From Pseudomonadota bacterium (GTDB lineage Bacteria; Pseudomonadota; Alphaproteobacteria; Rhizobiales; Rhizobiaceae): a stretch of 7,116 nucleotides of DNA. Shown piece by piece: positions 6,353 through 7,116 of this stretch. The stretch is from contig JAEZXF010000498.1 in the NCBI GenBank assembly GCA_023419995.1, forward strand, positions 1-7,116, in the 5' to 3' direction. Position 1 is the first letter of the stretch. Each line of letters begins with the position of its first letter. The notes under the pieces were generated by a model. It searched no databases. It was not told where the DNA came from and worked only from the letters and a program-made list of their open reading frames with translations. A program made the position numbers and the translations under genes.

Positions 6353-6916
6353 TTATGCGGGATGGCCGGGCGCTCCCTTGTCCAGCGCCGCCTCGAGGCT
6401 GGCCAGCCGCTGCGCGATCGCCCTGACCTCCGTGTGCATGGCCACGATCTCCCGGTGGCGCAGCGCGTCCATCTTCTCGTGCAGCGCCATGATCTCGATC
6501 TCGGCCTTGAGGTTCACCTCGTAGTCGTGGGCGGCGTCGGCACGGTCGTGCGCGGCCTGCCGGTTCTGCGACATCATGATGACCGGCGCCTGCACCGCCG
6601 CCAGCATCGACAGGATCAGGTTAAGGAACACGAAGGGATAGGGGTCGAAGGCGCGCCCGGCGAGCAGCCACACGTTCAGGCCCGCCCACAGCACGAGGAA
6701 GGCGAGGAAGCACAGGATGAACGTCCACGAGCCGCCGACGCGGGCGATGCCGTCGGCCAACCGCTCGCCGCGCGAGGCTTTCGTCGTTCGGGCGTGCCGG
6801 ACGTTGCGGGCCACGGGCCGCCGGTCGATCGCGCTTTGCAGCACGCGCTGCTCGGCTTCGCCCAGTTCCGCCTCCGGCAGCCAGCGGGAGGCAAGCTCGT
6901 CCACGGTCTTCGTCAT
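6353..6916 (-). CDS. DUF1003 family membrane protein
   Basis: A 187-residue inner-membrane protein of unknown function. A charged N-terminal region (1-48) leads into RGERLADGIARVGGSWTFI (49-67), then two membrane helices at about 65-86 and 95-115, the second ending in the family signature AAVQAPVIMMSQNRQ (106-120). The rest (about 121-180) is a highly charged helix beginning DRADAAHDYEVNLKAEIEI and looks coiled-coil forming; it would lie in the cytoplasm. This pattern is the hallmark of DUF1003. The start at 6916 has GGGAG 7 bases upstream in the mRNA; the frame stays open further upstream to 7042, but that stretch is Arg/Pro-rich and overlaps the nadE promoter region. It faces the Tag-like gene, with 22 bases between the stops, and diverges from nadE. 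Weak promoter-like elements, TTGCGC (6992-6987) and AACAAT (6969-6964) 17 bases apart, occur upstream on its strand. Confidence 0.92.
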   Translation of the reverse strand: MTKTVDELASRWLPEAELGEAEQRVLQSAIDRRPVARNVRHARTTKASRGERLADGIARVGGSWTFILCFLAFLVLWAGLNVWLLAGRAFDPYPFVFLNLILSMLAAVQAPVIMMSQNRQAAHDRADAAHDYEVNLKAEIEIMALHEKMDALRHREIVAMHTEVRAIAQRLASLEAALDKGAPGHPA

Positions 6917-7010
6917 CTCGTTTCTCCCGAAAGGCGCGGTCCGCCGGCAGGCGCGGGCGCTCCATTGTTCCGCGCGGATCCGGCGCGCGCAAGGCTGCGG
7001 CTCAACGCCA

Positions 7011-7039
7011 TTGCCGCCCGGCGAAGGCCGCGCTACACG
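7011..7039 (+). promoter_or_regulatory. Candidate nadE promoter, alphaproteobacterial type
   Basis: TTGCCGC at 7011-7017 and GCTACACG at 7032-7039, with 14 bases between them, resemble the Caulobacter housekeeping consensus TTGaCgs - 10 to 14 bases - GCTANAWC. Read as a -10 hexamer, TACACG ends 6 bases before the A of the ATG at 7046, so transcription would start at or next to the start codon. Confidence 0.4.
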
Positions 7040-7045
7040 CATGGC

Positions 7046-7116
7046 ATGACCAGCACAGCCCCAGACAGCCTCCGTATCGCCGTCGCGCAGTTGAACCCGA
7101 CCGTCGGCGACGTCGC
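7046..7116 (+). CDS. nadE: NAD+ synthetase (glutamine-hydrolysing), N-terminal fragment
   Basis: Only the first 23 codons and two bases are inside the window; the gene runs off the right edge. The peptide MTSTAPDSLRIAVAQLNPTV followed by GDV is the typical start of the nitrilase-like glutaminase domain found at the N-terminus of bacterial glutamine-dependent NAD+ synthetases, with the first beta strand RIAVAQ and the conserved LNPTVGD. The full enzyme would make NAD+ from deamido-NAD+, ATP and glutamine. No ribosome binding site precedes the ATG. An out-of-frame ATG at 7041 stops at once (ATG GCA TGA) and is not used. Other nitrilase-superfamily proteins can begin similarly, but the LNPTVGD motif favours NadE. 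Confidence 0.85.
   Translation, partial: MTSTAPDSLRIAVAQLNPTVGDV

Noticed and set aside
6917..7042. A longer DUF1003 protein starting at 7042 on the minus strand.
   Set aside because: The extra 42 residues are Arg/Pro/Gly-rich with no family match, the internal ATG at 6916 has a good ribosome binding site, and the extension overlaps the nadE promoter region.

Overview
The window looks like an ordinary, gene-dense piece of chromosome from a high-GC alphaproteobacterium, most likely Hyphomicrobiales (Rhizobiales) near the Mesorhizobium/Phyllobacteriaceae group. This rests on the strong G/C third-position bias, a class II (plant/rhizobial-type) DAHP synthase, the rpiA - DUF2059 - gor order that I recall from rhizobia, and promoter-like sequences of the alphaproteobacterial kind. 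No lineage marker such as rRNA is present, so the placement is an inference. I see no mobile element, CRISPR array, tRNA or rRNA.

Layout: (1) 154-1439, plus strand: rpiA (ribose-5-phosphate isomerase A), then after 20 bases a small secreted DUF2059 protein, closed by a clear intrinsic terminator at 1465-1495. (2) 1547-2935, plus strand: gor (glutathione reductase), which ends 9 bases from a convergent gene. (3) 2945-3883, minus strand: an alpha/beta hydrolase. Its upstream side carries a perfect 16-bp palindrome lying inside a long -35/-10 spacer, which suggests MerR-type control. (4) A 300-base divergent intergenic region. (5) 4184-6330, plus strand: the class II DAHP synthase, first enzyme of the shikimate pathway, followed 38 bases later by a divergent relative of 3-methyladenine DNA glycosylase I (Tag) that appears to lack the family's zinc ligands and catalytic Glu. 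(6) 6353-6916, minus strand: a two-TM DUF1003 protein convergent with the Tag-like gene. (7) 7046 to the window end, plus strand: the first 23 codons of a glutamine-dependent NAD+ synthetase (nadE), probably read from a leaderless mRNA.

The genes fit central metabolism and redox upkeep: RpiA belongs to the pentose phosphate pathway, which also supplies erythrose-4-phosphate for DAHP synthase and NADPH for glutathione reductase. NadE makes NAD, the precursor of NADP. This is a metabolic theme and not proof of a shared regulon. I found no convincing new multi-gene system. The points most worth a second look are the palindromic operator upstream of the hydrolase, the Tag-like protein with missing catalytic features behind the DAHP synthase, and the probable leaderless start of nadE.
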